Counted from the stretch's first letter, positions 44,665-53,949 are shown. The stretch is DNA of 64,000 nucleotides from an uncultured Anaeroplasmataceae bacterium (GCA_934229535.1 CAKQDS010000004.1:28940-92939), one strand, 5' to 3'. Notes: generated by a model from the sequence alone, not told the origin. Translations and numbers: made by a program.

Positions 44665-47600
44665 ATGAAGTTTGTTGATGATATAAAGAAAAACGTTGAT
44701 TTGAATTTTTATAAAAACGATTTTACTATTAACCATGTTGATGTTGATTTGGCTAACAAAACATTCTATATTAATTTGACATTTCAATATGCCTTAAATT
44801 ATGCTGATTATGAAACATTTTCTTTAGGAGTTAGTGAATATTTTAATAAATTAGGAATTAAATCTTCAATAAGAATTGATTATACGACTGATGCATTAAG
44901 CAAAGAAGAATGGATTGATTATTTAAAGTCAATATTGATTTCTCTTAAAGCTGATGATTTAATGTTTCAGGCTTTAGCAACATCACTTATTACCTTTGAT
45001 GATGCAAGTGATTCATTATGTATTCATCTTGAGGAGGATGCTGCTCGCTGTAATTATCTTTTAGATAAAATTGCATCTGCCTTTGATAAACGTGGTTTAT
45101 TAAAAAATGTTGAAATTGTATATGATGTCAAACGTAAGCTTGATGACATTCAAAGCGAAACACATAGTATTGAGGAGGAAAGAATTAAACGCCAAATTGA
45201 TACTCAAAGTGTTGTTAAGGAAAAGAAGGATACCATTACGGAAATTAATAAATCTAAGGGTCAATATCTAAACGAAATTAAGGAAACAAAAATTAGTGAT
45301 ATTCCTACAACTGAAGGTGAGCTTTTAAGATATTCAACTGAGGTAAGCTCTTTAGATTTTTTTGTAAGAGGAGAAATCTTTGATAAATCATTAAAGGAAA
45401 CACCAAGAAGTAAGAGAATGAATTTAAAGATATATGATGGTAGTGCTTCAATATCTATTCAAAAATGGTGTGGAAGAACAAATGAGATTGAATTATATAA
45501 TTCTTTATCTGTTGGAGATATTATAACGGTTTTTGGTACAGCAATTTATTCTCATTTTGATCGTGATGTTATAATAGAAGCTAAAAAAATTGAATATGTT
45601 GGTCAAAAGGTTGAAGAAGAGGTTTTAGATACAGCAAGTAAGAAAAGAGTAGAGCTTCATTGTCATACTAAAATGACCACTCTTGATGGTTTAACTGAGG
45701 TTATGGACTATGTTAAAACTGCTAAAAAGTGGGGACATAAGGCCTTAGCAATTACCGATTTAGATGGACTACTTGGTATTCCCGATATTGCTCATTCTCC
45801 GGTTGACGAAAATTTTATGCCAATAGTTGGAACTGAGCTTGGTTTCATTAATGATAGTGAATATTTTATTGTAATGGACCCAATGGACTATGATTTAAGA
45901 GAATCTACCTATGTTGTATTAGATTTAGAAACAACAGGCTTATCACAAAGCTATGATAATATTATTGAAATTGCAGCCTATAAGGTAAAAAATAGTGAAA
46001 TTATTGATACATTTGAAAGTTTTGTTAATCCTAAGCGTCATATTTCTGATAAAATCTCCGAGCTTACAACTATAACAGATGAAATTGTAGCTAGTGCTCC
46101 GACAATAGAAGAAATTTTTCCTAAATTTTTAGAATTCTGTAAGGATTGTGTTTTAGTAGCTCATAATGCTAAATTTGATATCGGTATGATTTATCGAACT
46201 ATGAAGAACTTAAATATGGATGTTAAAAAATTCCCAGCTATTGATACCCTAAATGGATTAAGAGTTCTTCATGGAAGTGAGCTTAAAAAATTTAACCTAA
46301 CAGTTATGTCAAAATTTTATAAGGTTAAGCAAGAGCAACACCACCGTGCAAATGATGATACAAGAGTTACAGCTGAATGCTTTATTTTAATGCTTCAAGA
46401 ATTTATTAAGGCAGGCTGTAAAAATGTTTTAGATATTAATAATTTAATAGATAAGGATAATCATTATAAATTTTTATTTCCTAATCACATTACCCTTTTA
46501 TGTAAAAACCAGATTGGATATAAGAACTTATATAAAATAATATCTGATGCTTTAACTGTTCATTGTCTTAATAATGGTATTCTTTTAAAGAGTGTTTTAG
46601 ATAAGTATCGTGAGGGATTATTAGTTGGTAGTGCTTGTTCAAATGGTAGAGTTTTTGAATGTGCAATGTATTATTCTGATGAGGAATTAGATAAGGCGAT
46701 AGAATATTGTGATTATATTGAGGTTCAGCCACCACTAGCTTATAAGCATCTTTTCTCAGAACTACCAAATGGCATTAAGGATATAGAGGAAATAATTATT
46801 AAGATAATTAATAGAGCTAAGGCTTTAAATAAGATCGTAGTAGCTACGTCAAATTGTCATTATTTACGACCTGAATTAAAGAAATATCGAGATATTTTAA
46901 TTGCAACTCCCCAAATTGGTGGTGGGCTTTCACCTCTTTCTAAATATAAAGAGGCACCAGATGCCCATTTTAGAACGACAAATGAAATGCTAGAGGAGTT
47001 TAGCTTCCTAGATCCAATTTTAGCTGAAGAGATTGTTGTTGATAATACTAATAAGATTGCTGATATGGTTGAGCGTATTCAATTCTTCCCTAAGGAAATG
47101 TATGTTCCCGCTGATGATGAATTTAAAGATTCATTACATGTCGATTCTATTGTTGGCTCAATGAAGGAAATAGTTTGGGATACTTGTAAAAAGATGTATG
47201 GTGATCATCCTCATAAAATTGTAACTGAAAGAATTGAAAGAGAACTAAAATGTATAATAGGTGCGGGATATTCATCAGTTTATTATATGTCACATCTTTT
47301 AGTTACTAAATCAAATTCAGATGGATATTTAGTAGGATCACGTGGATCTGTTGGGTCATCACTTGTAGCAACAATGATGAATATTACAGAAATTAATCCG
47401 TTAGTTCCTCATTATCGTTGTAAGAAATGTAAATTCCATGCCTTTAAGATGTCAGAGGAAATGATTGAAAAATATGGAATTACTAAGGAAGAGGAAATGC
47501 TTCAGGAGGAATTACAAAAGGTTGAATCAGGATATGACCTAAATGATGCAGTGTGTCCTATATGTGGGGAAAAGCTTGCTAAAGATGGACAAGATATTCC

Positions 47601-49134
47601 ATTTGAAACCTTCTTAGGCTTTAATGGTGATAAGGTTCCTGATATTGACTTGAACTTCTCAGGTGAATATCAGCCTCAGGCTCATGAATATGTAAGAACC
47701 TTAATGGGAAGTGAGCATGCCTTTAGAGGCGGAACTACTGCAACTATTGCAGAAAACACAGCCTATGGTTATGTTAAGGCCTATTGCGAAAAGAAAAATA
47801 TCAATTTATCATCTTGCGAAATTGATCGTATGAAAACCTATCTTGTTGGTATTAGAAGATCATCAGGTCAACACCCTGGAGGAATAATTGTTGTTCCAAG
47901 AAGAAATGATATTTATGATGTTACTCCAATTCAATATCCGGCAAATAATACTGAAAACCCATGGCGAACTACTCATTATGATTATCACTCATTTGAGGAT
48001 AATCTATTAAAGCTTGATATTCTAGGACATGATGATCCTACTATAATTAAGTATTTAATGGATTATGTTCACGCTCATCAAGAAGAATTCCCATTTGATA
48101 ATGCCAAAGACATTCCTATTGATGATAAGCAGGTTTTCCAAATGTTTTGTTCAACAAGTGTTGTTGGACTTAATGAGGAGGAAGTAAATAGTAAGGTTGC
48201 TTCCTTTGCTGTTCCTGAGTTTGGAACAAGCTTTGTTAGAGGAATGCTAATTGATACCTTGCCATCTACCTTTGCTCAGCTTGTAAAAATTTCAGGATTG
48301 TCACACGGAACTGATGTTTGGCTTGGCAATGCTCAGGATTTAGTTTTAGGAAAAACTAAGTTCGGAAAGATTGGCTTTGATGATATTATTTGTTGTCGTG
48401 ATGATATTATGATTGGCCTTGCTCAAATTTCTGGCTTTGAGCCTAAAAAGGCCTTTGAAATTATGGAATTTGTTCGTAAGGGTAAGGTAGCAAAAAGCCC
48501 AGATAAATGGGCTCCTTATAAAAGCTATATGGAGGAGCATAATGTTCCTGAATGGTATATGTGGACCTGCGAAAAGATTAAATATCTATTCCCTAAGGCT
48601 CATGCTACTGCTTATGTTATGATGGCCTTGAGAATTGCTTGGTTTAAGCTTCATTCACCTAAATTATTTTATAGTGCTTGGTTTTCTAAGCGTGCTAAGA
48701 TTTATAGCATAAATGAATATATTAAAGGACCAGATGCTATTAGAAATAAAATTAATGAGATTAATAATAAGAGTAGAAGTGAAAAAACAGCTAAGGATGA
48801 GGATATGGTTACAGCCTTGGAGGTAGCATTAGAAATGACTCTTAGAGGTTATAAATTTTTACCAGTTGATATCTTTAAATCAGATGCAACAATTTTCCTT
48901 GTTGAAGAGGAGGGAATTCGTTGTCCATTTGCTTCAATGGATGGTCTTGGACCAAATGCTGCTGTTGACATTGCTGAAAAAAGAGCAGAAAAGCCTTTTA
49001 CATCTAAAAAGGATGTTTTAAAGCGTACAAAGCTTAATCAGACTCTTTTTGAAGAATTTAATAGAATGCACGCCTTTGGTGATTTACCAGATGATGATCC
49101 TGAAAAAGAGGTTGGATTGTTTGCTTTTATGTAA
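44665..49134 (+). CDS. polC: DNA polymerase III PolC-type alpha subunit
   Basis: 1489 residues. Order: N-terminal domain and OB fold (FVRGEIFDKSLKET, ~230-310), PHP domain starting VELHCHTKMTTLDG (~330), split by the DnaQ-like 3'-5' exonuclease (VVLDLETTGLS near 418; VAHNAKFDIG near 500; HRANDD near 563), then the rest of PHP, the polymerase core with PDIDLNFSGEYQ (~992) and SSGQHPGGII, a Cys zinc site (HYRCKKCKFH ... CPICGEKL near 915 and 965), and a C-terminal HhH part. Replicative polymerase of low-GC Gram-positives. In PHP the usual TDH is TDL (AITDLDG), one missing metal ligand. Confidence 0.97.
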   Translation: MKFVDDIKKNVDLNFYKNDFTINHVDVDLANKTFYINLTFQYALNYADYETFSLGVSEYFNKLGIKSSIRIDYTTDALSKEEWIDYLKSILISLKADDLMFQALATSLITFDDASDSLCIHLEEDAARCNYLLDKIASAFDKRGLLKNVEIVYDVKRKLDDIQSETHSIEEERIKRQIDTQSVVKEKKDTITEINKSKGQYLNEIKETKISDIPTTEGELLRYSTEVSSLDFFVRGEIFDKSLKETPRSKRMNLKIYDGSASISIQKWCGRTNEIELYNSLSVGDIITVFGTAIYSHFDRDVIIEAKKIEYVGQKVEEEVLDTASKKRVELHCHTKMTTLDGLTEVMDYVKTAKKWGHKALAITDLDGLLGIPDIAHSPVDENFMPIVGTELGFINDSEYFIVMDPMDYDLRESTYVVLDLETTGLSQSYDNIIEIAAYKVKNSEIIDTFESFVNPKRHISDKISELTTITDEIVASAPTIEEIFPKFLEFCKDCVLVAHNAKFDIGMIYRTMKNLNMDVKKFPAIDTLNGLRVLHGSELKKFNLTVMSKFYKVKQEQHHRANDDTRVTAECFILMLQEFIKAGCKNVLDINNLIDKDNHYKFLFPNHITLLCKNQIGYKNLYKIISDALTVHCLNNGILLKSVLDKYREGLLVGSACSNGRVFECAMYYSDEELDKAIEYCDYIEVQPPLAYKHLFSELPNGIKDIEEIIIKIINRAKALNKIVVATSNCHYLRPELKKYRDILIATPQIGGGLSPLSKYKEAPDAHFRTTNEMLEEFSFLDPILAEEIVVDNTNKIADMVERIQFFPKEMYVPADDEFKDSLHVDSIVGSMKEIVWDTCKKMYGDHPHKIVTERIERELKCIIGAGYSSVYYMSHLLVTKSNSDGYLVGSRGSVGSSLVATMMNITEINPLVPHYRCKKCKFHAFKMSEEMIEKYGITKEEEMLQEELQKVESGYDLNDAVCPICGEKLAKDGQDIPFETFLGFNGDKVPDIDLNFSGEYQPQAHEYVRTLMGSEHAFRGGTTATIAENTAYGYVKAYCEKKNINLSSCEIDRMKTYLVGIRRSSGQHPGGIIVVPRRNDIYDVTPIQYPANNTENPWRTTHYDYHSFEDNLLKLDILGHDDPTIIKYLMDYVHAHQEEFPFDNAKDIPIDDKQVFQMFCSTSVVGLNEEEVNSKVASFAVPEFGTSFVRGMLIDTLPSTFAQLVKISGLSHGTDVWLGNAQDLVLGKTKFGKIGFDDIICCRDDIMIGLAQISGFEPKKAFEIMEFVRKGKVAKSPDKWAPYKSYMEEHNVPEWYMWTCEKIKYLFPKAHATAYVMMALRIAWFKLHSPKLFYSAWFSKRAKIYSINEYIKGPDAIRNKINEINNKSRSEKTAKDEDMVTALEVALEMTLRGYKFLPVDIFKSDATIFLVEEEGIRCPFASMDGLGPNAAVDIAEKRAEKPFTSKKDVLKRTKLNQTLFEEFNRMHAFGDLPDDDPEKEVGLFAFM

Positions 49135-49159
49135 AATTGTGTGATTGAAATTATATTTA

Positions 49160-49188
49160 TTGCATATAAATTTTTTGTATGTTATAAT
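49160..49188 (+). promoter_or_regulatory. Promoter of the Bax-inhibitor-type gene
   Basis: TTGCAT (49160-49165), 17-nt spacer, TATAAT (49183-49188). A palindrome ATTAGAT-4 nt-ATCTAAT (49198-49215) follows in the leader, just before the SD GAGGAGG. Confidence 0.7.
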
Positions 49189-49233
49189 TTTTTTGTGATT
49201 AGATAATAATCTAATGAGGAGGAATATAATTTA

Positions 49234-49971
49234 ATGAAACAAAGCCCACTATTTTCAAATATTGAAACAGGAAATGTTTATGCATCTTCTGATGCTGCTA
49301 CCTATAAAGGAATCTGTGTCAAGACATTCATTTTATTATTTGTAGCTATTATTGCTGGTGCAGTTACAGCCTATGCCCTTCCAACAATATTAGACAATAA
49401 TTTTGTAGGATTTTATATTGCTTTAATTGCTAGCTCAGTTATTGGAACAATTAGTGTTTTTATTGGTAGAACCTCAAAAACAGCTGCTCCTTATTGTAGT
49501 TTTATTTATTCAGTATGTGAAGGATTATTTTTGGGAACAATAACTTGTTTATTTGAAGCAGAAATAAGAGGTATTGTTGTAATTGCAGTTGTTGGTACAA
49601 TAACAATTTTTGCTACAATGCTTGCCCTATATGCTTTAGGTATTTTAAGAGTTGGAAGAGGATTTGTTAAATTTTGCTGGGCATTTACAATAGGAGCCCT
49701 AGCTCTTGCCCTAGTTACAAGTCTATTATCACTTACAGGTATATTTAATAGCTTGAACATTGGTCTTATTATTGGAATTGAAGCAATTTTCCTAGTTTAT
49801 GGATCAATAACTTTATTATTAAATTTTGCTGAAGCTACAAATGTTGTTCAGTCTGGCTGTGATAAGGCTTCTGAATGGAATGTTGCTCTTGGCCTTGAGG
49901 TCAGCGTAATCTATATTTATGTTGAACTATTAAGAGTTGTTTATTTCATTGCTCAAAGTAAAAGAAACTAA
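49234..49971 (+). CDS. Bax inhibitor-1/YccA-family membrane protein (PF12811-like)
   Basis: 245 residues with about seven hydrophobic helices (e.g. CVKTFILLFVAIIAGAVTAY at 29-48, FYIALIASSVIGTISVFIG, GIVVIAVVGTITIFATMLAL, CWAFTIGALALALVTSLLSL). The lead-in DAATYKGICVKTF and the C-terminal ASEWNVALGLEVSVIYIYVELLR match the BaxI_1 family. Members may be pH-sensitive calcium leak channels; in bacteria the role is unproven. SD GAGGAGG at 49216-49222. Long terminator hairpin downstream. Confidence 0.8.
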   Translation: MKQSPLFSNIETGNVYASSDAATYKGICVKTFILLFVAIIAGAVTAYALPTILDNNFVGFYIALIASSVIGTISVFIGRTSKTAAPYCSFIYSVCEGLFLGTITCLFEAEIRGIVVIAVVGTITIFATMLALYALGILRVGRGFVKFCWAFTIGALALALVTSLLSLTGIFNSLNIGLIIGIEAIFLVYGSITLLLNFAEATNVVQSGCDKASEWNVALGLEVSVIYIYVELLRVVYFIAQSKRN

Positions 49972-50013
49972 AAAAAATATATGTTAATATTTGCTAGCTG
50001 GCAATGAATGCTA

Positions 50014-50069
50014 AGCATTCGCATACCTATCGTTAAATCTTTAAAGATAGGTGTACGGATGCTTTTTTT
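50014..50069 (+). terminator. Long hairpin terminator after the Bax-inhibitor-type gene
   Basis: AGCATtCGcatACCTATC (50014-50031) pairs imperfectly with GATAGGTgtaCGgATGCT (50046-50063), then seven T to 50069. Confidence 0.75.
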
Positions 50070-50071
50070 AT

Positions 50072-50399
50072 TCAAGAGGAGAAAAAAGAATAATTCGTAA
50101 TAAGAAAAATGAAATTAGTATAGATGATATAAAGGGATTTATTTTTAACGTTATTGAGATAAACGAAGATGATTGCAATCCTTATACAATTCATATTAAA
50201 TATGTTTATGATGAACTAAATCAAAAAATATAGGTTCACAAATAGGAGAGATGCTTTAAGTAAATCTGATAAGATTTGTTTTATGTGTTATGAAATGTTA
50301 TTCAAACGAGCATATGAATGGTAAGAAAATTACTGCTGAAGGAATTCAATTAATAGATAAATTGATTAAAAGCTCAATTCATAGTGCCTATATCCACTA
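50072..50399 (+). pseudogene. Decayed gene of unknown family
   Basis: The first frame reads RIIRNKKNEISIDDIKGFIF and ...NPYTIHIKYVYDELNQKI, then TAG at ~50231. Without stops in other frames the next parts read RRDALSKSDKICFMCYEMLF and, after a further stop, KKITAEGIQLIDKLIKSSIH. The pieces have normal coding composition but need two frame changes and lie behind a terminator. An ORF from 50051 would start inside the terminator hairpin. No family recognised. Together they look like one broken gene. Confidence 0.4.
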
Positions 50400-50436
50400 A
50401 ATTGCTTTTCATATATTAAATTGAGGAGGTAAAAAT

Positions 50437-50769
50437 ATGAATTTTGATAATCCTAACCAAAATAATTTAAATGATTTTAATAAAAATATGGCTGGCTATG
50501 CTAATAACAACTATGGATGCCCAATGAATAATGTGGGCTGTGGCTATAATCAGGTTATTAACAAATGCTTTGTAAGTGATGTTCCACATTATGTTAATTA
50601 CAATACTCATGTGGTTAACAATTGTATTAAAAGACATTATATAGTACCAACCTATTCAACAACCGAGGAAACTAAATATTTTGATGAATATCAAACAAAT
50701 AATCCTTATCAAGCACCACAAATGAACTATCCTTTTCAAGGTCAAATAAATAATCCATTTGGTTTTTAA
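50437..50769 (+). CDS. CotD-like spore-coat-type protein
   Basis: 110 residues, SD GAGGAGG at 50423-50429. Low-complexity Asn/Gly/Tyr-rich head (1-50), then VSDVPHYVNYNTHVVNNCIKR and HYIVPTYSTTEETKYF, similar to the inner spore coat protein D pattern (repeated xVPH..N..T.VVN..I.RHY.P.T). The tail is Asn/Pro/Gln-rich (NPYQAPQMNYPFQGQ). Three Cys. No signal peptide. Similarity to CotD is moderate; it could be another Asn-rich structural protein. It has its own terminator. Confidence 0.6.
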   Translation: MNFDNPNQNNLNDFNKNMAGYANNNYGCPMNNVGCGYNQVINKCFVSDVPHYVNYNTHVVNNCIKRHYIVPTYSTTEETKYFDEYQTNNPYQAPQMNYPFQGQINNPFGF

Positions 50770-50777
50770 AGAGCTTT

Positions 50778-50816
50778 AAATTATAAATTAGATTTTTCTA
50801 TTTTATAATTTTTTTT
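50778..50816 (+). terminator. Terminator of the CotD-like gene
   Basis: AAATTATAAA (50778-50787) and TTTATAATTT (50802-50811), AT-only ten-pair stem, T-run to 50816. Confidence 0.6.
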
Positions 50817-50829
50817 ATAATTTAGAAAA

Positions 50830-50932
50830 AGTTAGTTGACATTAACTGACTATGGAGTATAATATAGATAGTTAGAAAAAACTAACCGCTTTCGCGGTTT
50901 AATTTTTGTAATTAAGTTAGTAAAGTCTAACT
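50830..50932 (+). promoter_or_regulatory. feo promoter with three AGTTAG/CTAACT inverted repeats
   Basis: Promoter TTGACA (50836-50841), 16-nt spacer, TATAAT (50858-50863). Three inverted repeats of the same half-site: 50830-50851 (AGTTAGTT...AACTGACT, over the -35), 50871-50886 (GTTAG-6-CTAAC, at the start point) and 50915-50932 (AGTTAG-6-CTAACT, leader). The GTTAG/CTAAC half-site resembles DtxR/IdeR-type iron boxes, so Fe-dependent repression by a DtxR-family regulator is inferred. Confidence 0.65.
50884..50907 (+). terminator. Hairpin with T-rich tail in the feo leader (possible attenuator)
   Basis: AACCGC - TTTC - GCGGTT followed by TAATTTTTG, between the start point and feoA. A weak intrinsic terminator that could attenuate transcription, overlapping one operator half-site. 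Confidence 0.5.
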
Positions 50933-50947
50933 GGAAGGAGAAATATT

Positions 50948-51160
50948 ATGCCGCTTGTAATAGCCCCAGAAAACGTTATGCTAAAGGTTATTAAGATTCT
51001 TGCTGATGACAAGGTTAAGAAGCATTTAGAATCACTTGGAATTACAATTAATTCTGAACTAAAGGTAATAAGTCATAGCGGTGGCAGTGTTATTTGTCAA
51101 ATTAAAGAAGGTCGTTTAGCTCTTGATAGAGAGCTGTCAACGAAAATTGTAGTTGCATAG
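50948..51160 (+). CDS. FeoA-domain protein (first copy)
   Basis: 70 residues, SD GGAAGGAG at 50933-50940. SH3-like FeoA fold: MLKVIKILADDKVKKHLESLGI...SELKVISHSGGSVICQIKEGRLALDRELSTKIVV. FeoA proteins are small cytosolic partners of FeoB ferrous iron transport. It is more diverged than the second copy and lacks the DMGI.PG core (has SLGITINSEL). Confidence 0.85.
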   Translation: MPLVIAPENVMLKVIKILADDKVKKHLESLGITINSELKVISHSGGSVICQIKEGRLALDRELSTKIVVA

Positions 51161-51175
51161 GAAGGAGAAATAGTT

Positions 51176-51418
51176 ATGTTAAAAAAGATGGACGAAATGG
51201 AAATTGGACAAACAGCCGTAATTCGCAATGTCTTAGGCGAAGGAAAGGTTAGAAGAAGATTGTTTGATATGGGGATAACCCCAGGTGCTTCTGTATATTT
51301 AAGAAAAAAAGCACCACTTGGTGATCCAATTGAGGTGACTCTTCGTGGATACGAGTTAACACTTAGAAAAAATGAGGCAAATTTAGTTGTTTGTGAAGTT
51401 ATGGAGGAGAAGAAGTAA
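51176..51418 (+). CDS. feoA: FeoA ferrous iron transport partner (second copy)
   Basis: 80 residues. Canonical FeoA: VRRRLFDMGITPGASVYLRKKAPLGDPIEV and RGYELTLRKNEANLVVCEV. SD GAAGGAG at 51160-51166. The last base of its stop codon is the first base of feoB (TAATG). Confidence 0.92.
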   Translation: MLKKMDEMEIGQTAVIRNVLGEGKVRRRLFDMGITPGASVYLRKKAPLGDPIEVTLRGYELTLRKNEANLVVCEVMEEKK

Positions 51419-53949
51419 TGAAGCATTTTGCACTTGCAGGTAACCCAAACTGTGGTAAGACAACATTATTTAACTCTTTGACTGGTTCAACAGCTCATGT
51501 TGGAAACTGGCCTGGAGTTACAGTTGATAAAAAGGAAGGTATTTATAAAAAGTGTAAGGAGCAAATATCTATTGTCGATTTACCTGGTATTTACTCATTA
51601 TCACCTTATACACCTGAAGAAATTATTTCTAGAAATTATATTTTGGATGAAAAACCAGATTGTATAATCAACGTTGTTGATGCTACAAACCTAGAAAGAA
51701 ATTTATATTTAACAACTCAACTAATTGAAATCGATGTTCCTGTTGTTATAGCTTTAAATATGATGGATATTGTTCGTAAGAGTGGCGATAAAATTGATCC
51801 ATCATTACTTGAACGTCAAATTGGTGTTCCAGTTGTTTGCATTTCAGCTCAAACTGAAGAGAATTTGGATGTTTTAATGGATTTAGCTTATAATGAATGC
51901 TTGAAGAAGCGTGAGGGTAGAACAGTTTTAGAAAATAATACTGCTTTAACGCATCTAATTTCTGATTGTAAGGCAGCGTTTGTTGGTCTAGGTGTTGAAA
52001 ATCCTTTGTTTCATGCTATTAAGCTTGTTGAAAATGATGAAATTGAGGTTAAAAATCATCAAGATTTAGTAAAAATTGTTTCTGAATTTAAGAAGACATT
52101 TAATGATGAGGTTTTTGGAAGTGATTTAGAGGCAATTGTTGCTGATACAAGATATCAATTTATTTCTAAAAATTATTCAAAGGCTAAAATATCTAAGCCA
52201 AAGGAAGAAAAAGAAAAACTAACAAAATCTGATAAGATTGATAAGGTTTTAACTAATAAGTGGGCTGGTATTCCTATTTTCCTTGTTATTTTGTTCTTAA
52301 TTTTCCACTTAACATTCTCTGAAAATTTATTCTATCTTGGCGGATTGTTTAAAAATGTTAAGCCTTCATTTGAAGGAAGCATTTTTGAAGGTTTAATTTG
52401 GACTGATGCTGGTATAAATTCACCTGGTGTTATTCTACAATCATTTTTAACTAATATAACTGACTGGTTGACAGAAGTTGTAAGTGGTGGGCTAAGTAGT
52501 GCACCTGGTTGGGTATCTGGTTTAATTTGTGATGGTATTTTGGCTGGTGTATTCTCAGTATTATCATTTATTCCTCAAATTTTGTTATTATTCTTATTTT
52601 TCTCAATTCTTGAGGATTCAGGCTATATGGCTCGTGTTGCCTTCATTTTGGACCGTATTTTTAGAAAATTTGGATTATCTGGACGTGCCTTTATGCCAAT
52701 GATTATGGGATTTGGTTGTTCAGTACCAGCAATGATTAACACAAGAACTCTTGCTGATGAAAAAGAAAGAGTTGCTACTATTCGTGTTATTCCATTCTTT
52801 AGCTGTGGTGCTAAACTACCAATTTTAACAGCAATTGCTGGAGCAATTTGCCAAGTGTTTGGCTTTAAGAATGTTGATATAATTACTTATTCAATGTATT
52901 TAGTTGGAATCGTTACAGCAATTATTGCCGTAATTATTATGAGACATACAACTATGCGTGGTGAAACTCCACCTTTCATTATGGAGCTTCCAGCATATCA
53001 TACTCCTAAGTTTAAATCATTAATGTTCCATTTATGGGATAAGCTAAAGCATTATGTTAAGAAAGCATTTACTATTATTCTTGCTTCAACAATCGTAATT
53101 TGGTTCCTACAAAGCTTTACTTGGAATTGGAAATATATTGAACAGGTTGATGTTAAGGAATTATCTGATGATACATTTGCTGAAATGCTAGAGGATGAAG
53201 AGTTTAAATCTAAGGTTTTAGCATTAAGTGATGAATATGATGATGAAATTACCTTTGATGTAATTGTTGGTGATGCTGATGAGGCAGAAAATGTCACAGC
53301 CTATGAAGAGGTTGAAAACTTAGTATTTACAAATGCTTTAAGTAAATTTGAAGCAATTACTAATGATAAGGATTATTTAGATACATCTGATTCAATTCTT
53401 GCAGGTGTTGGTCAATTAATTCAACCTATTTTCACACCACTTGGATTTGGTTCAAATCTTGATCAGGATCGTGGCTGGGTTTATGGTGTTTCTGCTGTTA
53501 CAGGCCTAATCGCTAAGGAAAATGTTATTTCAACATTTAGTGTTCTTGCTCAATGCGTTTCAAATCAAACTGCAACTGATGTAGCTGGATTTAAGGATTT
53601 ATATATGGCTAACTTTGATGAGGAAGGCGTTAGTGCTTCAGTATTAATGGTTAAAAACTCAGGTGTTGGTAATCATTGGCCAATTCTAATTGCTTTCATT
53701 GTATTTAATATGACAACAATTCCTTGCTTTGCTGCAGTAGCAACAGCTAAGGCTGAATTACCAGAAAAGAAGCTTGGTCGTACATTATTATTCTGGATTG
53801 TTACATCTTATTTAGCATCAATGATTGTATATTTAGTTTTATCTTGGTGGTGGACTTCATTTATATTTGCTGCACTTGCAGTTGGAGTTGGCTTTGCAAT
53901 TCATTATATTAACAAATATAAAGATAATAAAAAGATTGCTAGAGCCTAA
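51418..53949 (+). CDS. feoB: Ferrous iron transporter FeoB with acidic loop insertion
   Basis: 843 residues. G domain 1-165: G1 GNPNCGKTT (8-16), switch WPGVTVDKKEG, G3 DLPGIYSL (~53), G4 LNMMD (~118). Membrane domain from ~285 with Gate motifs FMPMIMGFGCSVPAMINTR (~422) and FFSCGAKLPILTAIAGA (~460). Between helices at ~555 and ~665 lies a ~90-residue highly acidic segment (VKELSDDTFAEMLEDEEFK... DEYDDEITFD... GDADEAENV), much longer than the usual short loop. GTP-gated Fe(II) uptake across the plasma membrane. Overlaps the downstream Cys-rich gene by one base. Confidence 0.97.
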   Translation: MKHFALAGNPNCGKTTLFNSLTGSTAHVGNWPGVTVDKKEGIYKKCKEQISIVDLPGIYSLSPYTPEEIISRNYILDEKPDCIINVVDATNLERNLYLTTQLIEIDVPVVIALNMMDIVRKSGDKIDPSLLERQIGVPVVCISAQTEENLDVLMDLAYNECLKKREGRTVLENNTALTHLISDCKAAFVGLGVENPLFHAIKLVENDEIEVKNHQDLVKIVSEFKKTFNDEVFGSDLEAIVADTRYQFISKNYSKAKISKPKEEKEKLTKSDKIDKVLTNKWAGIPIFLVILFLIFHLTFSENLFYLGGLFKNVKPSFEGSIFEGLIWTDAGINSPGVILQSFLTNITDWLTEVVSGGLSSAPGWVSGLICDGILAGVFSVLSFIPQILLLFLFFSILEDSGYMARVAFILDRIFRKFGLSGRAFMPMIMGFGCSVPAMINTRTLADEKERVATIRVIPFFSCGAKLPILTAIAGAICQVFGFKNVDIITYSMYLVGIVTAIIAVIIMRHTTMRGETPPFIMELPAYHTPKFKSLMFHLWDKLKHYVKKAFTIILASTIVIWFLQSFTWNWKYIEQVDVKELSDDTFAEMLEDEEFKSKVLALSDEYDDEITFDVIVGDADEAENVTAYEEVENLVFTNALSKFEAITNDKDYLDTSDSILAGVGQLIQPIFTPLGFGSNLDQDRGWVYGVSAVTGLIAKENVISTFSVLAQCVSNQTATDVAGFKDLYMANFDEEGVSASVLMVKNSGVGNHWPILIAFIVFNMTTIPCFAAVATAKAELPEKKLGRTLLFWIVTSYLASMIVYLVLSWWWTSFIFAALAVGVGFAIHYINKYKDNKKIARA

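Noticed and set aside
46568..46768. Minus-strand ORFs within polC (46568-46768, 48346-48540)
   Set aside because: Shadows of polC codons with no start signal; polC is continuous through both.
50051..50233. 60-codon ORF after the Bax-inhibitor-type gene
   Set aside because: Its start lies inside a terminator hairpin and the coding-like sequence continues in other frames, so it was recorded as a decayed gene.
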